Shown: positions 1-8,311 of the stretch, one piece after another
How the letters are laid out: each line of letters starts with the position of its first letter
Numbering within the stretch: position 1 is the first letter of the stretch
Source: Pseudomonadota bacterium
Lineage (GTDB): Bacteria > Pseudomonadota > Gammaproteobacteria > UBA6186 > Azoamicaceae
NCBI GenBank assembly: GCA_021848375.1
Contig: JAJZUR010000011.1
Location: 1-18,942, forward strand
Length of the DNA: 18,942 nucleotides
Direction: 5' to 3'
Notes under the pieces: model-generated
Told to the model about the DNA's origin: nothing
The model's input: the letters and a program-made list of their open reading frames with translations, nothing else
The model's database searches: none
Translations under genes and position numbers: made by a program

Positions 1-2647
1 GATCATTGCGGCCCGTTTTTGCATCTTGACGGATGTAAGGAACCATCGGTGAAGCGTCAGTATCTTCTGCCGTATGACCGCTTGCACTCTCTTTCGTTGC
101 TATCACAGATGGCGCATCCGCATGCATAAACTGCAAGTTTTGCGGTTCTTGTTCACGACGTTGCTGATCAATTGCATCAATATCCGTTTCGGTTTTAAAC
201 TGCACGCGAGTTAAGATACTGATGGTTTCTCGTTTAATGCCTTCTAGCATATCCGAAAAGAGCGTAAATGCTTCTCGCTTGTATTCTTGCTTAGGATCTT
301 TTTGCGCATAGCCACGTAAATGAATACTTTGACGCATGTAATCCATTGCCGCTAAATGCTCGCGCCATTGCGAATCCAAAACGCTTAACATCACGCTTTT
401 TTCTAAATGCCGCATTGCTTCGCTGCCAACCATTTTCTCTTTAGCTTCAGAGACTACAATAATCTCATCTAAGATCCGTTGTTTGAGCGCTTCTTCGTGT
501 AAATCTTTTTCACGTTCTAACCAGCCTTTAATGTCCAGCTTTAACCCGTAATCTCGTTCTAACGTACTTTCTAATCCTTCAATATCCCATTGCTCTTCAA
601 AACTGCCAGGGAGAATATAGTGCGACACCTCTGCATTAACAACATCTTCACGAATCGCGGTAATGATATCTTTAATATCGGGTATCTCTAATAAATCATT
701 CCGTTGAGAATAAATGACTTTACGTTGATCGTTAGCCACATCATCAAATTCTAGTAATTGTTTACGAACATCAAAGTTATGCCCTTCTACTTTGCGTTGA
801 GCATTTTCAACCGCACGCGTAACCCATGGATGCATTAATACTTCACCATCTTTAAGACCGAGTTTGCTTAATAAAGCAGAAATATTATCGGAGATAAAGA
901 TGCGCATTAAATTGTCTTTCAATGATAAATAAAATTGCGTTGAGCCGGGATCGCCTTGGCGTCCAGAACGACCGCGCAATTGATTATCAATTCGTCTTGA
1001 TTCATGACGTTCAGTACCAATGATATGTAAGCCGCCCGCAGCGATTGCTTCAGCATGACGCTGCTGCCAAAGGGCTTTTTCTGAAGCAGAGACATCCCCT
1101 GCCAGCTTACCCCCTAAGACAATGTCTGTTCCGCGTCCTGCCATATTCGTCGCGATCGTGACCGCCCCTGGCCGGCCCGCATCTGCCACAATATTGGCTT
1201 CCCGTTCATGCTGTTTAGCATTTAAAACTTCATGCGCAATGCCCTTTTGTTTTAGCAATCCTGATAAATATTCCGACGTTTCAATGGAAATGGTTCCAAC
1301 CAAAACAGGTTGTTTGCGTTTAACACATGCCTCAACATCTTGAATGATGGCATCAAATTTTTCTTTTTGGGTTAAGAAGATCATGTCGCCTAAATCTTTA
1401 CGTTGATTAGGACGATTGGTTGGAATAACCACCACTTCTAAACCATAGATCTGTTGGAACTCATAGGCTTCCGTATCTGCCGTACCGGTCATGCCTGCCA
1501 ATTTGTCATACAATCTAAAATAATTTTGAAACGTAATGGAAGCAAGCGTTTGATTTTCGCTTTCGATTTTAACGCCTTCTTTCGCCTCCACAGCTTGATG
1601 GATCCCCTCAGACCAACGTCTGCCTGGCATGATACGACCCGTATGTTCATCGACAATAATAACTTCACCATCACGTACGATGTAATCAACATCGCGCTTA
1701 AATAAAGCATGCGCTTTTAGACCTGCATAAAGATGATGCATTAAAGAAATATTATGCGCATCGTATAAACTTTCACCGGATTTTAATAACCCTGATTTCA
1801 GTAATAATTTTTCGACATTTTCGTGGCCTTGCTCGCTTAAAAAGGCTTGACGGGTTTTTTCATCCACAGTGTAATCACCAGGGCCGTCTTTTTCTTTTTG
1901 CTGCACTAAGTGAGGAATGATTTTATTAATTTCAATATAGAGTTCTGAGCTTTCCTGATCAGCGCCAGAAATAATCAAAGGCGTGCGCGCCTCATCGATT
2001 AAAATAGAATCGACTTCATCCACTACCGCAAAATGTAATGGACGTTGCACGCGTTCATCTGCCGTAAATACCATATTGTCGCGCAGATAATCAAAACCAA
2101 ATTCATTATTGGTTCCATAAGTGATGTCTGCCGCATAAGCCGCTTGTCTTTCTTGGCGATTCAGCCCATGCACAATCACGCCAACGGATAAGCCTAAAAA
2201 TTCATAAATGGGCTTATTCCATTCCGCGTCGCGTTTTGCTAAATAATCATTCACGGTCACCAAGTGCGTGCCTTTGCCTGTTAATGCATTTAAATACAAT
2301 GGTAAGCTCGCGACCAAAGTTTTTCCTTCTCCAGTGCGCATCTCGGCTATTTTTCCTTGATGTATCACCATCCCACCAATCAACTGGACATCAAACGGAC
2401 GCATATTGAGGGTTCTTTTAGACGCTTCGCGAACGACAGCAAACGCTTCTGGCAAAAGCGCTTCCAACGTGCTGCCCGCTTGTAATCTGTCTTTAAATTC
2501 AAGTGTTTTGGCACTTAAAGCCGCATCCGATAATGCCGCTATTGCGGGTTCAAGCGAATTAATATGCTCGATGGTTTTATGGAAACGCTTTAATAACCGC
2601 TCATTGCGGCTGCCAAAGGTTTTTTTCACGAGTTTCGTAATAAACAT
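1..2647 (-). CDS. secA: Preprotein translocase ATPase SecA (3' end cut by window)
   Basis: SecA is the motor ATPase that drives unfolded preproteins through SecYEG at the inner membrane. Reading the minus strand from the ATG at 2645-2647 gives 882 codons without a stop. Visible motifs are Walker A MRTGEGKT (about residues 103-110), the DEAD-like VVDEVDSILIDEAR segment, the MTGTADTEA motif, TNMAGRGTDIVLGG, and QLRGRSGRQGDPGST of the second helicase domain. The last readable residues are KTGRND; in the family this is followed by the PCPCGSGKKYK zinc-binding tail that contacts SecB and lipids, so only about 15-20 residues are missing outside the window (E. coli SecA has 901). There is only a weak ribosome site. 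It is divergent from dciA with 35 bases between start codons. I see no frameshift and consider the call certain; the missing tail is inferred. Confidence 0.98.
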   Translation of the reverse strand, partial: MFITKLVKKTFGSRNERLLKRFHKTIEHINSLEPAIAALSDAALSAKTLEFKDRLQAGSTLEALLPEAFAVVREASKRTLNMRPFDVQLIGGMVIHQGKIAEMRTGEGKTLVASLPLYLNALTGKGTHLVTVNDYLAKRDAEWNKPIYEFLGLSVGVIVHGLNRQERQAAYAADITYGTNNEFGFDYLRDNMVFTADERVQRPLHFAVVDEVDSILIDEARTPLIISGADQESSELYIEINKIIPHLVQQKEKDGPGDYTVDEKTRQAFLSEQGHENVEKLLLKSGLLKSGESLYDAHNISLMHHLYAGLKAHALFKRDVDYIVRDGEVIIVDEHTGRIMPGRRWSEGIHQAVEAKEGVKIESENQTLASITFQNYFRLYDKLAGMTGTADTEAYEFQQIYGLEVVVIPTNRPNQRKDLGDMIFLTQKEKFDAIIQDVEACVKRKQPVLVGTISIETSEYLSGLLKQKGIAHEVLNAKQHEREANIVADAGRPGAVTIATNMAGRGTDIVLGGKLAGDVSASEKALWQQRHAEAIAAGGLHIIGTERHESRRIDNQLRGRSGRQGDPGSTQFYLSLKDNLMRIFISDNISALLSKLGLKDGEVLMHPWVTRAVENAQRKVEGHNFDVRKQLLEFDDVANDQRKVIYSQRNDLLEIPDIKDIITAIREDVVNAEVSHYILPGSFEEQWDIEGLESTLERDYGLKLDIKGWLEREKDLHEEALKQRILDEIIVVSEAKEKMVGSEAMRHLEKSVMLSVLDSQWREHLAAMDYMRQSIHLRGYAQKDPKQEYKREAFTLFSDMLEGIKRETISILTRVQFKTETDIDAIDQQRREQEPQNLQFMHADAPSVIATKESASGHTAEDTDASPMVPYIRQDAKTGRND

Positions 2648-2675
2648 GGTCATTATCGCCTATTTCATCTAAAAT
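2647..2675 (+). promoter_or_regulatory. Candidate dciA promoter placing the start at the ATG
   Basis: A TAAAAT -10-like box (2670-2675) lies 17 bases after TGGTCA (2647-2652, four of six matches to TTGACA), which overlaps the secA start codon on the other strand. The -10 ends 7 bases before the dciA ATG, so transcription would begin at or next to the start codon. No Shine-Dalgarno sequence is visible. Motif match only. Confidence 0.35.
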
Positions 2676-2682
2676 CGTCCCT

Positions 2683-3147
2683 ATGACAGGACATAAAAAG
2701 CTCTCTTTAATCGAAATTCTTGCCGATTCACCGGCATTAAGAGAGATTGTAAATAAAGTGGATCAATTAGCCAAATTAAATCGGCTACTTGAGCAAAAAT
2801 GTGATCCTGAACTGGCCAAAAATTGTCGAGTAGCTAACTTGCGAGCTGGCGTTCTTATTCTAACCACCCCCTCCCCAGCAACTGGCCATCTGCTCCGATT
2901 TACCAAATCAGAACTGCTAACAGCCCTGCGCTCGGATCCGGAATGGTGTCACCTCACTTCTATCAAAATCCATGTCCGCCCTCCGGTAGCTCCCAGCCCG
3001 TTGGGTGAACCTTCCCGATCCCAATCGGCTTCCATTATACCTAAGTTTTGCTTATCAAAGAACAGTGCTGAAGCAGTTAAGGCGACCGCGGCTGGCATTT
3101 CGTATTCGCCGTTGCAGGAGGCATTGCTGCGGTTGTGTGACAGGTAA
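2683..3147 (+). CDS. dciA: DciA-like DUF721 protein (replicative helicase loader/operator)
   Basis: The 154-residue product fits the DUF721 family. It has an N-terminal segment with helix LREIVNKVDQLAKLNRLLEQ (about 19-38), the LAKNCRVANLRAGVLILTTPSPATGHLLRF core typical of the KH-like domain (about 44-73), and a SIKIHVRP strand (about 93-100). A low-complexity linker follows, then a short C-terminal SPLQEALLRLCDR motif. DciA interacts with the replicative helicase DnaB at initiation in bacteria that lack DnaC. A DUF721 gene between secA and lpxC is a known gammaproteobacterial arrangement. The ATG at 2683 is the only usual start before the domain; there is an in-frame stop at 2641 and no alternative ATG, GTG or TTG between. 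No ribosome site is visible. Family is confident; the role is by homology. Confidence 0.8.
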   Translation: MTGHKKLSLIEILADSPALREIVNKVDQLAKLNRLLEQKCDPELAKNCRVANLRAGVLILTTPSPATGHLLRFTKSELLTALRSDPEWCHLTSIKIHVRPPVAPSPLGEPSRSQSASIIPKFCLSKNSAEAVKATAAGISYSPLQEALLRLCDR

Positions 3148-3207
3148 CGTCATCTTCTACCCGCCCTATGGGGACCCTTTCCCACCTAAGAATTCATGTG
3201 CTTATTT

Positions 3208-3254
3208 CCCTCTCCCGCTTGCGGGAGAGGGTGGTGCGAAGCACCGGGTGAGGG
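3208..3254. repeat. GC-rich REP-like double-hairpin element
   Basis: A perfect 11-base stem (CCCTCTCCCGC at 3208-3218 and its complement at 3221-3231, loop TT) is followed by a second hairpin GGTGC-GAA-GCACC (3233-3245) and GGGTGAGGG (3246-3254). The last block can pair with the first nine bases apart from one T-T mismatch, giving an alternative fold. It stands out as much more GC-rich than its flanks, as dispersed REP-type palindromes do; from memory, very similar sequence occurs between genes in several proteobacteria. It lies between convergent dciA and lpxC and directly touches the lpxC stop codon (3255-3257). No T-tract follows on either strand, so a terminator role is possible but not shown. 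Only one copy is in this window. Confidence 0.75.
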
Positions 3255-4166
3255 CTACATTGCGGTCGCAGGATATAAATACGTAATCGGCGACGTTGCT
3301 GGATCTTCAAATGTCACAACCTCATAGGCCGATGTTGTCGCTAATAATTTTTGCAATAACAAATTATTCAACGTATGGCCAGATTTATGACCGCGAAATG
3401 CGCCAATTAAGCCTGTACCAAGCAGATACATATCGCCAACGGCATCGAGGATCTTATGCTTAACCAATTCATCTTCGTAGCGTAAACCGTCTTCGTTGAT
3501 AACGCGATAATCATCTAACACAATGACGTTATTTAAATTACCGCCTAAAGCTAAATTATTGGCGCGTAACCATTCATATTCAGATAAAAATCCAAACGTT
3601 CTCGCACGGCTCACTTCTTTAACATAAGAAGTCGTCGAAAAATCTAACGTCGCTTCTTGAATGCTATTTTTTAAAACAGGGTGATCGTAATCGAGAGTAT
3701 AGGAAACTTTAAAGCCATTAAAAGGTTCTAAGCTCACCCATTTATCGCCATCGGAAACCGTAACTTTACGTTTAATGCGCAGAAAACGCTTTGGTGCCGC
3801 TTGTTCCATAATACCTGCAGATTGCAGCAAAAACACAAATGGTCCCGCACTGCCATCCATGATCGGCAATTCAGATGAACTGATTTCAACAATCACATTA
3901 TCGATCCCTAACCCCGCCATCGCAGACAATAAATGTTCTACAGTAGCAACTCGAACGCCTTCTTTAATGAGGGTCGTAGAAAGGGTCGTATCCCCAACGT
4001 TTTCAGAGCGTGCAGCAATTTCAACCACCGGATCTAAATCTACCCGCCGAAAAACGATACCAGCATCCGCTGCAGCAGGTTTTAAGGTTAAAAATACCTT
4101 CTCACCCGTATGTAAACCGACTCCCATCGCACGAATACTGTTTTTTAAAGTTCTTTGACTAGTCAC
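3255..4166 (-). CDS. lpxC: UDP-3-O-acyl-N-acetylglucosamine deacetylase LpxC
   Basis: LpxC is the zinc-dependent cytoplasmic deacetylase that catalyses the first committed step of lipid A synthesis. The VEHLLSAMAGLGIDN motif carries the catalytic Glu and the first zinc His; KHKILDAVGD gives the other two zinc ligands (His, Asp), and FRGHKSGHTLNN gives the catalytic His, with spacing as in E. coli (H79, H238, D242, H265). PIMDGSAGPFVFLL is also typical. I choose the GTG at 4164-4166: AGGGAG lies 6 bases upstream, and the protein then begins (M)TSQRTLK like the family (303 residues; E. coli 305). A TTG at 4179-4181 would extend it by five residues but has no ribosome site. The start overlaps the ftsZ stop by 8 bases (GTGACTAG), which suggests translational coupling. 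The gene is complete. Confidence 0.97.
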   Translation of the reverse strand: MTSQRTLKNSIRAMGVGLHTGEKVFLTLKPAAADAGIVFRRVDLDPVVEIAARSENVGDTTLSTTLIKEGVRVATVEHLLSAMAGLGIDNVIVEISSSELPIMDGSAGPFVFLLQSAGIMEQAAPKRFLRIKRKVTVSDGDKWVSLEPFNGFKVSYTLDYDHPVLKNSIQEATLDFSTTSYVKEVSRARTFGFLSEYEWLRANNLALGGNLNNVIVLDDYRVINEDGLRYEDELVKHKILDAVGDMYLLGTGLIGAFRGHKSGHTLNNLLLQKLLATTSAYEVVTFEDPATSPITYLYPATAM

Positions 4167-5334
4167 ACTCAGCTCCCTCAATTGGTGCCCGACGCCGTAA
4201 AAATGCTGGGATGTCTAAGAAAGGATAATCTGACCCGCTTTCCGCCGCGGGTTCAACCACGCGTTTAACCATCCCTGTGGACCGTCGTACCCCTAATGTC
4301 GCACGTTCGCTGCGCGTCAGCTCAGGAGATTGCGCTGTAGATCTTGAACCACCGCCGCTCGTTTGGCCCATGTTACCTTTCCCTAATCCCGTCGCGACCA
4401 AAGTCACTCGCAATTCATCCGTCATAGAAGGATCAATAACGGTACCCACAATAACCGTCGCATCTTCAGAAGTGAAGTTTTTAATCGCGTCACCCACCTC
4501 TTCAAATTCAAAAATGGACATATCAGAACCCGCTGTAATATTCACTAAAACGCCGCGAGCACCCGCGAGACTGATATCATCCAATAGCGGACTAGAAATA
4601 GCTGCTTCTGCCGCTAAACGCGCTCTATTTTCGCCTGCCGCGATACCAGTACCCATCATAGCAACACCCATTTCCGACATCACTGTACGTACATCGGCAA
4701 AATCCACATTGATTAAACCTGGACGTGTAATGAGTTCTGAAATCCCCTGCACTGCTCCCAATAAAACATTGTTGGCAGCTTTAAAAGCATCCAACAACGT
4801 GACACCTTTGCCTAACGTGCTCAACAGTTTTTGATTAGGTATCGTAATCAAAGAATCAACCACTTGGCTTAGTTGATGTCTTCCTTTTTCGGCATGTTCC
4901 ATGCGTTTTTTACCTTCAAAGGGGAATGGCATCGTCACAACAGCAACCGTTAATGCTCCCAGTTCCTTAGCAACTTCGGCAACAATCGGCGCTGCTCCAG
5001 TACCAGTGCCGCCGCCCATCCCTGCCGTAATAAACACCAAATCGGCGCCTTCTAGTACGTCGTAAATCTTATCGCGATCTTCTAATGCGCTTTGACGACC
5101 AATTTCAGGATTTGCACCTGCGCCCAAACCTTTTGTAATACCCGTTCCGAGTTGTAAAATGATCCCTGCTAAATCATCTTCTAAAGCTTGCCTATCAGTA
5201 TTGGCACGAATAAATTCAACGCCTTTAATATTTGCAGTTAACATATGCTTGATAGCGTTACCACCGCCACCGCCCACACCGATAACTTTAATGACCGCGT
5301 TTTCCGGAAAACTGTCTGTTAATTCAAAATTCAT
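4159..5334 (-). CDS. ftsZ: Cell division GTPase FtsZ
   Basis: FtsZ is the tubulin-like GTPase that polymerises into the Z-ring. The 391-residue product has GVGGGGGNAIKHM (about 19-31), the GGGTGTGAAP tubulin signature (about 107-116), the synergy-loop NVDFADVRTVM (about 209-219), and a C-terminal peptide with LDIPAFLR (about 373-380) that binds FtsA and ZipA. The tail extends about a dozen residues beyond LDIPAFLR to end in ...GAECD, longer than the E. coli tail; the DNA for this extension holds the lpxC ribosome site. The ATG at 5332-5334 is preceded by AAGGAG at about 8 bases. It lies 35 bases after ftsA and overlaps lpxC by 8 bases. The intervening linker is short and Ser/Gly-rich. Complete and intact. 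Confidence 0.98.
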   Translation of the reverse strand: MNFELTDSFPENAVIKVIGVGGGGGNAIKHMLTANIKGVEFIRANTDRQALEDDLAGIILQLGTGITKGLGAGANPEIGRQSALEDRDKIYDVLEGADLVFITAGMGGGTGTGAAPIVAEVAKELGALTVAVVTMPFPFEGKKRMEHAEKGRHQLSQVVDSLITIPNQKLLSTLGKGVTLLDAFKAANNVLLGAVQGISELITRPGLINVDFADVRTVMSEMGVAMMGTGIAAGENRARLAAEAAISSPLLDDISLAGARGVLVNITAGSDMSIFEFEEVGDAIKNFTSEDATVIVGTVIDPSMTDELRVTLVATGLGKGNMGQTSGGGSRSTAQSPELTRSERATLGVRRSTGMVKRVVEPAAESGSDYPFLDIPAFLRRRAPIEGAECD

Positions 5335-5369
5335 GTGTGGCGCTCCTTAAAACGTAAAAATCTTAAACC

Positions 5370-6605
5370 TTAAAAATTTCCTTGAAACCAATTTTTCACT
5401 CGGCCCAAAACGGCCTTAATGCCTTGCCCCGCTTTGTATTCAGCATGACGCTGTTCACGAGTATGATAGGCATACTCCAACAAACCAACTGCCGTTGCAT
5501 AGATTGGATTTTTAACTACTTCCACTTGACCTGAAATATTGCGCGGAACCCCTAAACGCACCGGCATGTCAAATACAGCTTCTGCCAACTCTAAAACCCC
5601 TTCCATACGAGCACTACCACCCGTGAGTACAATACCAGAGCCTAATAAATGTTCTAATTTCTGCTCACGCAATTCCTCTTGTACTAAAAAAAACAATTCT
5701 TCAAATCTCGGCTCAACAATCTCAGCCAACGCTAGCCGAGATATTTCTTTGTGCGCTCTGTCTCCCACGGTTGGAATATCAAAAGTAGTCTCATTATCAA
5801 CCAATTCTGTTAACGCCGAGGCGAATTGGAGTTTGATTTTTTCAGCACTTTGCGTGGGTGTACATAACGCAACCGCAATATCATTAGTGACTTGATCGCC
5901 AGCCACTGGAATAACCGCTGTGTGTCTAATCGTTCCATTCACATACACTGCAATATCAGTGGTTCCTCCACCGATATCAATCAAACAAACCCCTAGTGAT
6001 TTTTCATCTTCCGTTAACACAGCATAACTGGATGCTAATGGCGATAAGACCATATCTTCAACATCCAAACCACAACGTCTAATACACGTCACAATATTTT
6101 GCGCTGCACTCACGGAACCCGTCACCATATGGATCTTCGCTTCTAAGCGAACACCCGACATCCCAATCGGCTCACGAATACCTTCTTGATTGTCAATCAT
6201 AAATTCTTGCGGTAACACATGGAGAATTTTCTGATCGGCCGGGATTGCAACCGCTTTAGCCGCATCAATCACCCGCTCGACATCTTCTGCAGTGACTTCA
6301 CGATCTCGAATCGCCACAATGCCATCGGAATTAAAACTGCGAATATGACTACCAGAGATCCCCGTATAAACAGAATGGATTTGACAGCCTGCCATTACTT
6401 CAGCTTCTTCTATCGCTTGTTGCACGCATTGTACCGTAGCGTCGATATTCACCACGATACCTTTTTTCATGCCTCGGGATACCTGAGTACCCACCCCAAT
6501 AATATCAAGTTTACCTTCTGAATTAATATCGCCAACAATGGCTATCACTTTCGAGGTACCAATATCGAGCCCTACAAATAAATCTTTATCTAGCTTCTTG
6601 GACAT
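5370..6605 (-). CDS. ftsA: Cell division protein FtsA
   Basis: FtsA is the actin-like ATPase that tethers FtsZ to the inner membrane. In the 411 residues I see the phosphate-1 motif VGLDIGTSKV (about 11-20), the FtsA-specific 1C domain after it, the phosphate-2 motif LIDIGGGTTDIAVY (about 208-221), and the adenosine motif GSGIVLTGGSARMEG (about 322-336). The C-terminal GRVKNWFQGNF (401-411) matches the amphipathic membrane-targeting helix of the family. The ATG at 6603-6605 has GAGGAG about 10 bases upstream. The start lies inside the end of ftsQ (20-base overlap), so the two are likely translationally coupled. It is followed by ftsZ after 35 bases. Length is normal for the family and there are no odd residues. 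Confidence 0.98.
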   Translation of the reverse strand: MSKKLDKDLFVGLDIGTSKVIAIVGDINSEGKLDIIGVGTQVSRGMKKGIVVNIDATVQCVQQAIEEAEVMAGCQIHSVYTGISGSHIRSFNSDGIVAIRDREVTAEDVERVIDAAKAVAIPADQKILHVLPQEFMIDNQEGIREPIGMSGVRLEAKIHMVTGSVSAAQNIVTCIRRCGLDVEDMVLSPLASSYAVLTEDEKSLGVCLIDIGGGTTDIAVYVNGTIRHTAVIPVAGDQVTNDIAVALCTPTQSAEKIKLQFASALTELVDNETTFDIPTVGDRAHKEISRLALAEIVEPRFEELFFLVQEELREQKLEHLLGSGIVLTGGSARMEGVLELAEAVFDMPVRLGVPRNISGQVEVVKNPIYATAVGLLEYAYHTREQRHAEYKAGQGIKAVLGRVKNWFQGNF

Positions 6606-7338
6606 GGTGCGTTAGCTCCTCTCTCTTTTTTTCATTTTGCACGCCCTTTTTCCAGCCAATGGCAAATCCATTGGTATATCTAAGATCCACATAAGCAATA
6701 TGCTCCTTCTCTGTTTGAAGGCGACTTTGGTACGCCAAAACAAACCGAGCCAACCGCTCAACCAGTGCCGTCTTACCTAGTATAACGGCTACATCGTTAT
6801 CTAGCATAATTTGCCACGAACCATTTGGCGACAACCCCACCGATTGCACCGTTAAACCAATAGGTCCTAACACCTCTAAAAATGTTAGGTAATTTTCTAA
6901 CATCTCTTTTGCGTATCCATTTGGCCCATCAAAACGAGGCAATTTGTCAGAAATCGTATCGGGCGCAGGGTAAAAAATTACTCCCTCTGTGCTCAATACG
7001 CCCTTATCCCCCCATCTCGCCTGCGCCGTACGCTCTTGTACCAAAACTTGCAGCCGATCAGGCCACACCCGCCGCACGCCGACCGATTGTACCCAGGGTA
7101 TCTGTTGCAAATTGGCTTGCACGGACCGTACGTTTAACCAAAAAAATCCTTTCGCGAGAAATGGCGAAACCGCCGCTTCTATTTCATCTTCTCGCACATA
7201 CTTCAACACTGATCGAACTTCAACCTTTCTGAGTGGAAATCTGTCAGGTTCGCGCGACCATATCACAAGTGCACTTAATCCTGCCACTATTAATGCAAGC
7301 GGCAAGATAATCGAACCCACTCGCACCCACTTTGACAT
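6586..7338 (-). CDS. ftsQ: Cell division protein FtsQ
   Basis: FtsQ is a bitopic inner-membrane divisome protein that links FtsA/FtsN-side signals to FtsB-FtsL. The 250-residue product has a short cytoplasmic N-terminus and one membrane helix (about residues 8-27, IILPLALIVAGLSALVIW). A POTRA domain follows, beginning FPLRKVEVRSVLKYV and containing FFWLNVRSVQANLQQIPWVQ and VRRVWPDRLQVLVQE, both typical of FtsQ. The C-terminal beta domain includes LENYLTFLEVLGPIGLTVQS and ends after YVDLRYTNGFAIGWKK, the usual FtsQ ending. The ATG at 7336-7338 has an AGGAAAGG purine tract upstream. It overlaps ftsA by 20 bases. A 102-base gap separates it from murB, where ddl usually sits in related clusters. 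Confidence 0.95.
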   Translation of the reverse strand: MSKWVRVGSIILPLALIVAGLSALVIWSREPDRFPLRKVEVRSVLKYVREDEIEAAVSPFLAKGFFWLNVRSVQANLQQIPWVQSVGVRRVWPDRLQVLVQERTAQARWGDKGVLSTEGVIFYPAPDTISDKLPRFDGPNGYAKEMLENYLTFLEVLGPIGLTVQSVGLSPNGSWQIMLDNDVAVILGKTALVERLARFVLAYQSRLQTEKEHIAYVDLRYTNGFAIGWKKGVQNEKKREELTHHVQEAR

Positions 7339-7383
7339 TTGTTATGTGCCTTTCCTATTTTTTACAAACTAACCAAATAGCAC

Positions 7384-7389
7384 ATTGTA
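7384..7389 (-). promoter_or_regulatory. Weak candidate -10 box before ftsQ
   Basis: In the 102-base murB-ftsQ gap (7339-7440), the minus strand carries TACAAT, five of six bases to TATAAT, about 45 bases before the ftsQ start. The hexamer 17 bases further upstream (ATGTGA) is a poor -35. An internal ftsQAZ promoter is known in other gammaproteobacteria, so the position is plausible, but the match is weak. I see no other gene or gene remnant in the gap. Confidence 0.22.
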
Positions 7390-7440
7390 CTTTATTCTTG
7401 ACCGCATCACATCTGCCTTTTTTAGGATGACGGTTTTGCC

Positions 7441-8310
7441 TTAGAACCCTAACATTCGAACTTCAGGTTGTAGCAGGATTTGATGATCTTTTAAAACCAC
7501 AGTCTGTATATGTTCAATCAACTGAACAATATCTTTTGCAGTCGCATTGCCTAAATTTAAAATAAAATTCGCATGTTTCGGGGAAACTTGTGCGCTGCCA
7601 ACGGTAAATCCTTTTAATCCCGAAGATTCGATTAATTGTCCTGCATGATGTTCTGCTGGATTTTTAAAAACAGATCCACAACTAAAAACACCGGTTGGTT
7701 GTTTGGCATTGCGTTCGCGCAATAAAGCTTTAATCCGCAATGTCGCCTCCAGTGGATCCCCTTGTGCAAATTGAAAAAAACCTGCCACAAACCATTCATC
7801 TTGGCGGCCTTGCACACTGCGATAAGCAATTTCATATTCTACAGGTTTTCGAAAACGTCTCTCCCCCTGACGGTTGATCACTTCCACTTGCACAACGTGC
7901 CGCCAAGTCTCTCCACCCCATGCACCCGCATTCATGGCGAGCGCTCCCCCAACCGTACCTGGGATCCCCGCAAAAAATTCTGCCCCAATAAACCCCTCTT
8001 TTGCGCAATATTTCGCTAACTTTGCGCAGGTTGCACCCGCTTCCGCTCGAATCACTTTGGTGCCTGGCATCAATTCCAATTGCTGGGTCCCCCCTAACAA
8101 ATGGATCACCACCCCACGGATCCCTTCATCGGGAATAAGCACATTACTGCCTAATCCCAACCATGTAATAGATTCTTCGGGCGGCAGTGTCGCTAAAAAT
8201 TGGGATAAATCATCAATATCCGTTGGACAATAATATTTATCTGCTCTGCCGCCAATATGCCAAGAACTATGCGGTGCAAGAGGTTCGTTTAACTTTAAAA
8301 TCCCCTTCAC
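7441..8310 (-). CDS. murB: UDP-N-acetylenolpyruvoylglucosamine reductase MurB
   Basis: MurB is the FAD enzyme that reduces UDP-GlcNAc-enolpyruvate with NADPH to UDP-MurNAc in the cytoplasm. Visible motifs are GLGSNVLIPDEGIRGVVI and FFAGIPGTVGGALAMNAGAWG (FAD binding), the YRSVQG segment, GSVFKNP with the catalytic Ser, and the final LLQPEVRMLG with the conserved Glu. GSVFKNP...ESSGLKGF..GSAQVS..HANF and the short length indicate the type II-like form, unlike the 342-residue E. coli enzyme. I choose the GTG at 8308-8310: it lies one base after the murC stop, GGGAG lies about 9 bases upstream, and the product (289 residues) then begins (M)KGILKLNEPLAPHSSW as in homologues. A GTG at 8341-8343 would add 11 residues and overlap murC by 32 bases. 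Confidence 0.96.
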   Translation of the reverse strand: MKGILKLNEPLAPHSSWHIGGRADKYYCPTDIDDLSQFLATLPPEESITWLGLGSNVLIPDEGIRGVVIHLLGGTQQLELMPGTKVIRAEAGATCAKLAKYCAKEGFIGAEFFAGIPGTVGGALAMNAGAWGGETWRHVVQVEVINRQGERRFRKPVEYEIAYRSVQGRQDEWFVAGFFQFAQGDPLEATLRIKALLRERNAKQPTGVFSCGSVFKNPAEHHAGQLIESSGLKGFTVGSAQVSPKHANFILNLGNATAKDIVQLIEHIQTVVLKDHQILLQPEVRMLGF

Positions 8311-8311
8311 C

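Noticed and set aside
3005..3286. 93-residue open frame on the plus strand over the end of dciA and the repeat element
   Set aside because: It overlaps dciA in another frame, runs through the REP-like hairpins and the lpxC end, and shows no domain-like pattern; it is a shadow.
4166..4181. TTG start for lpxC five codons upstream
   Set aside because: It has no ribosome site, and the GTG at 4164-4166 has AGGGAG at good distance and matches the family N-terminus.
4277..4834. 185-residue plus-strand frame inside ftsZ
   Set aside because: Antisense shadow with Pro/Ser/Thr-rich composition typical of reverse translation of a Gly/Asp-rich gene.
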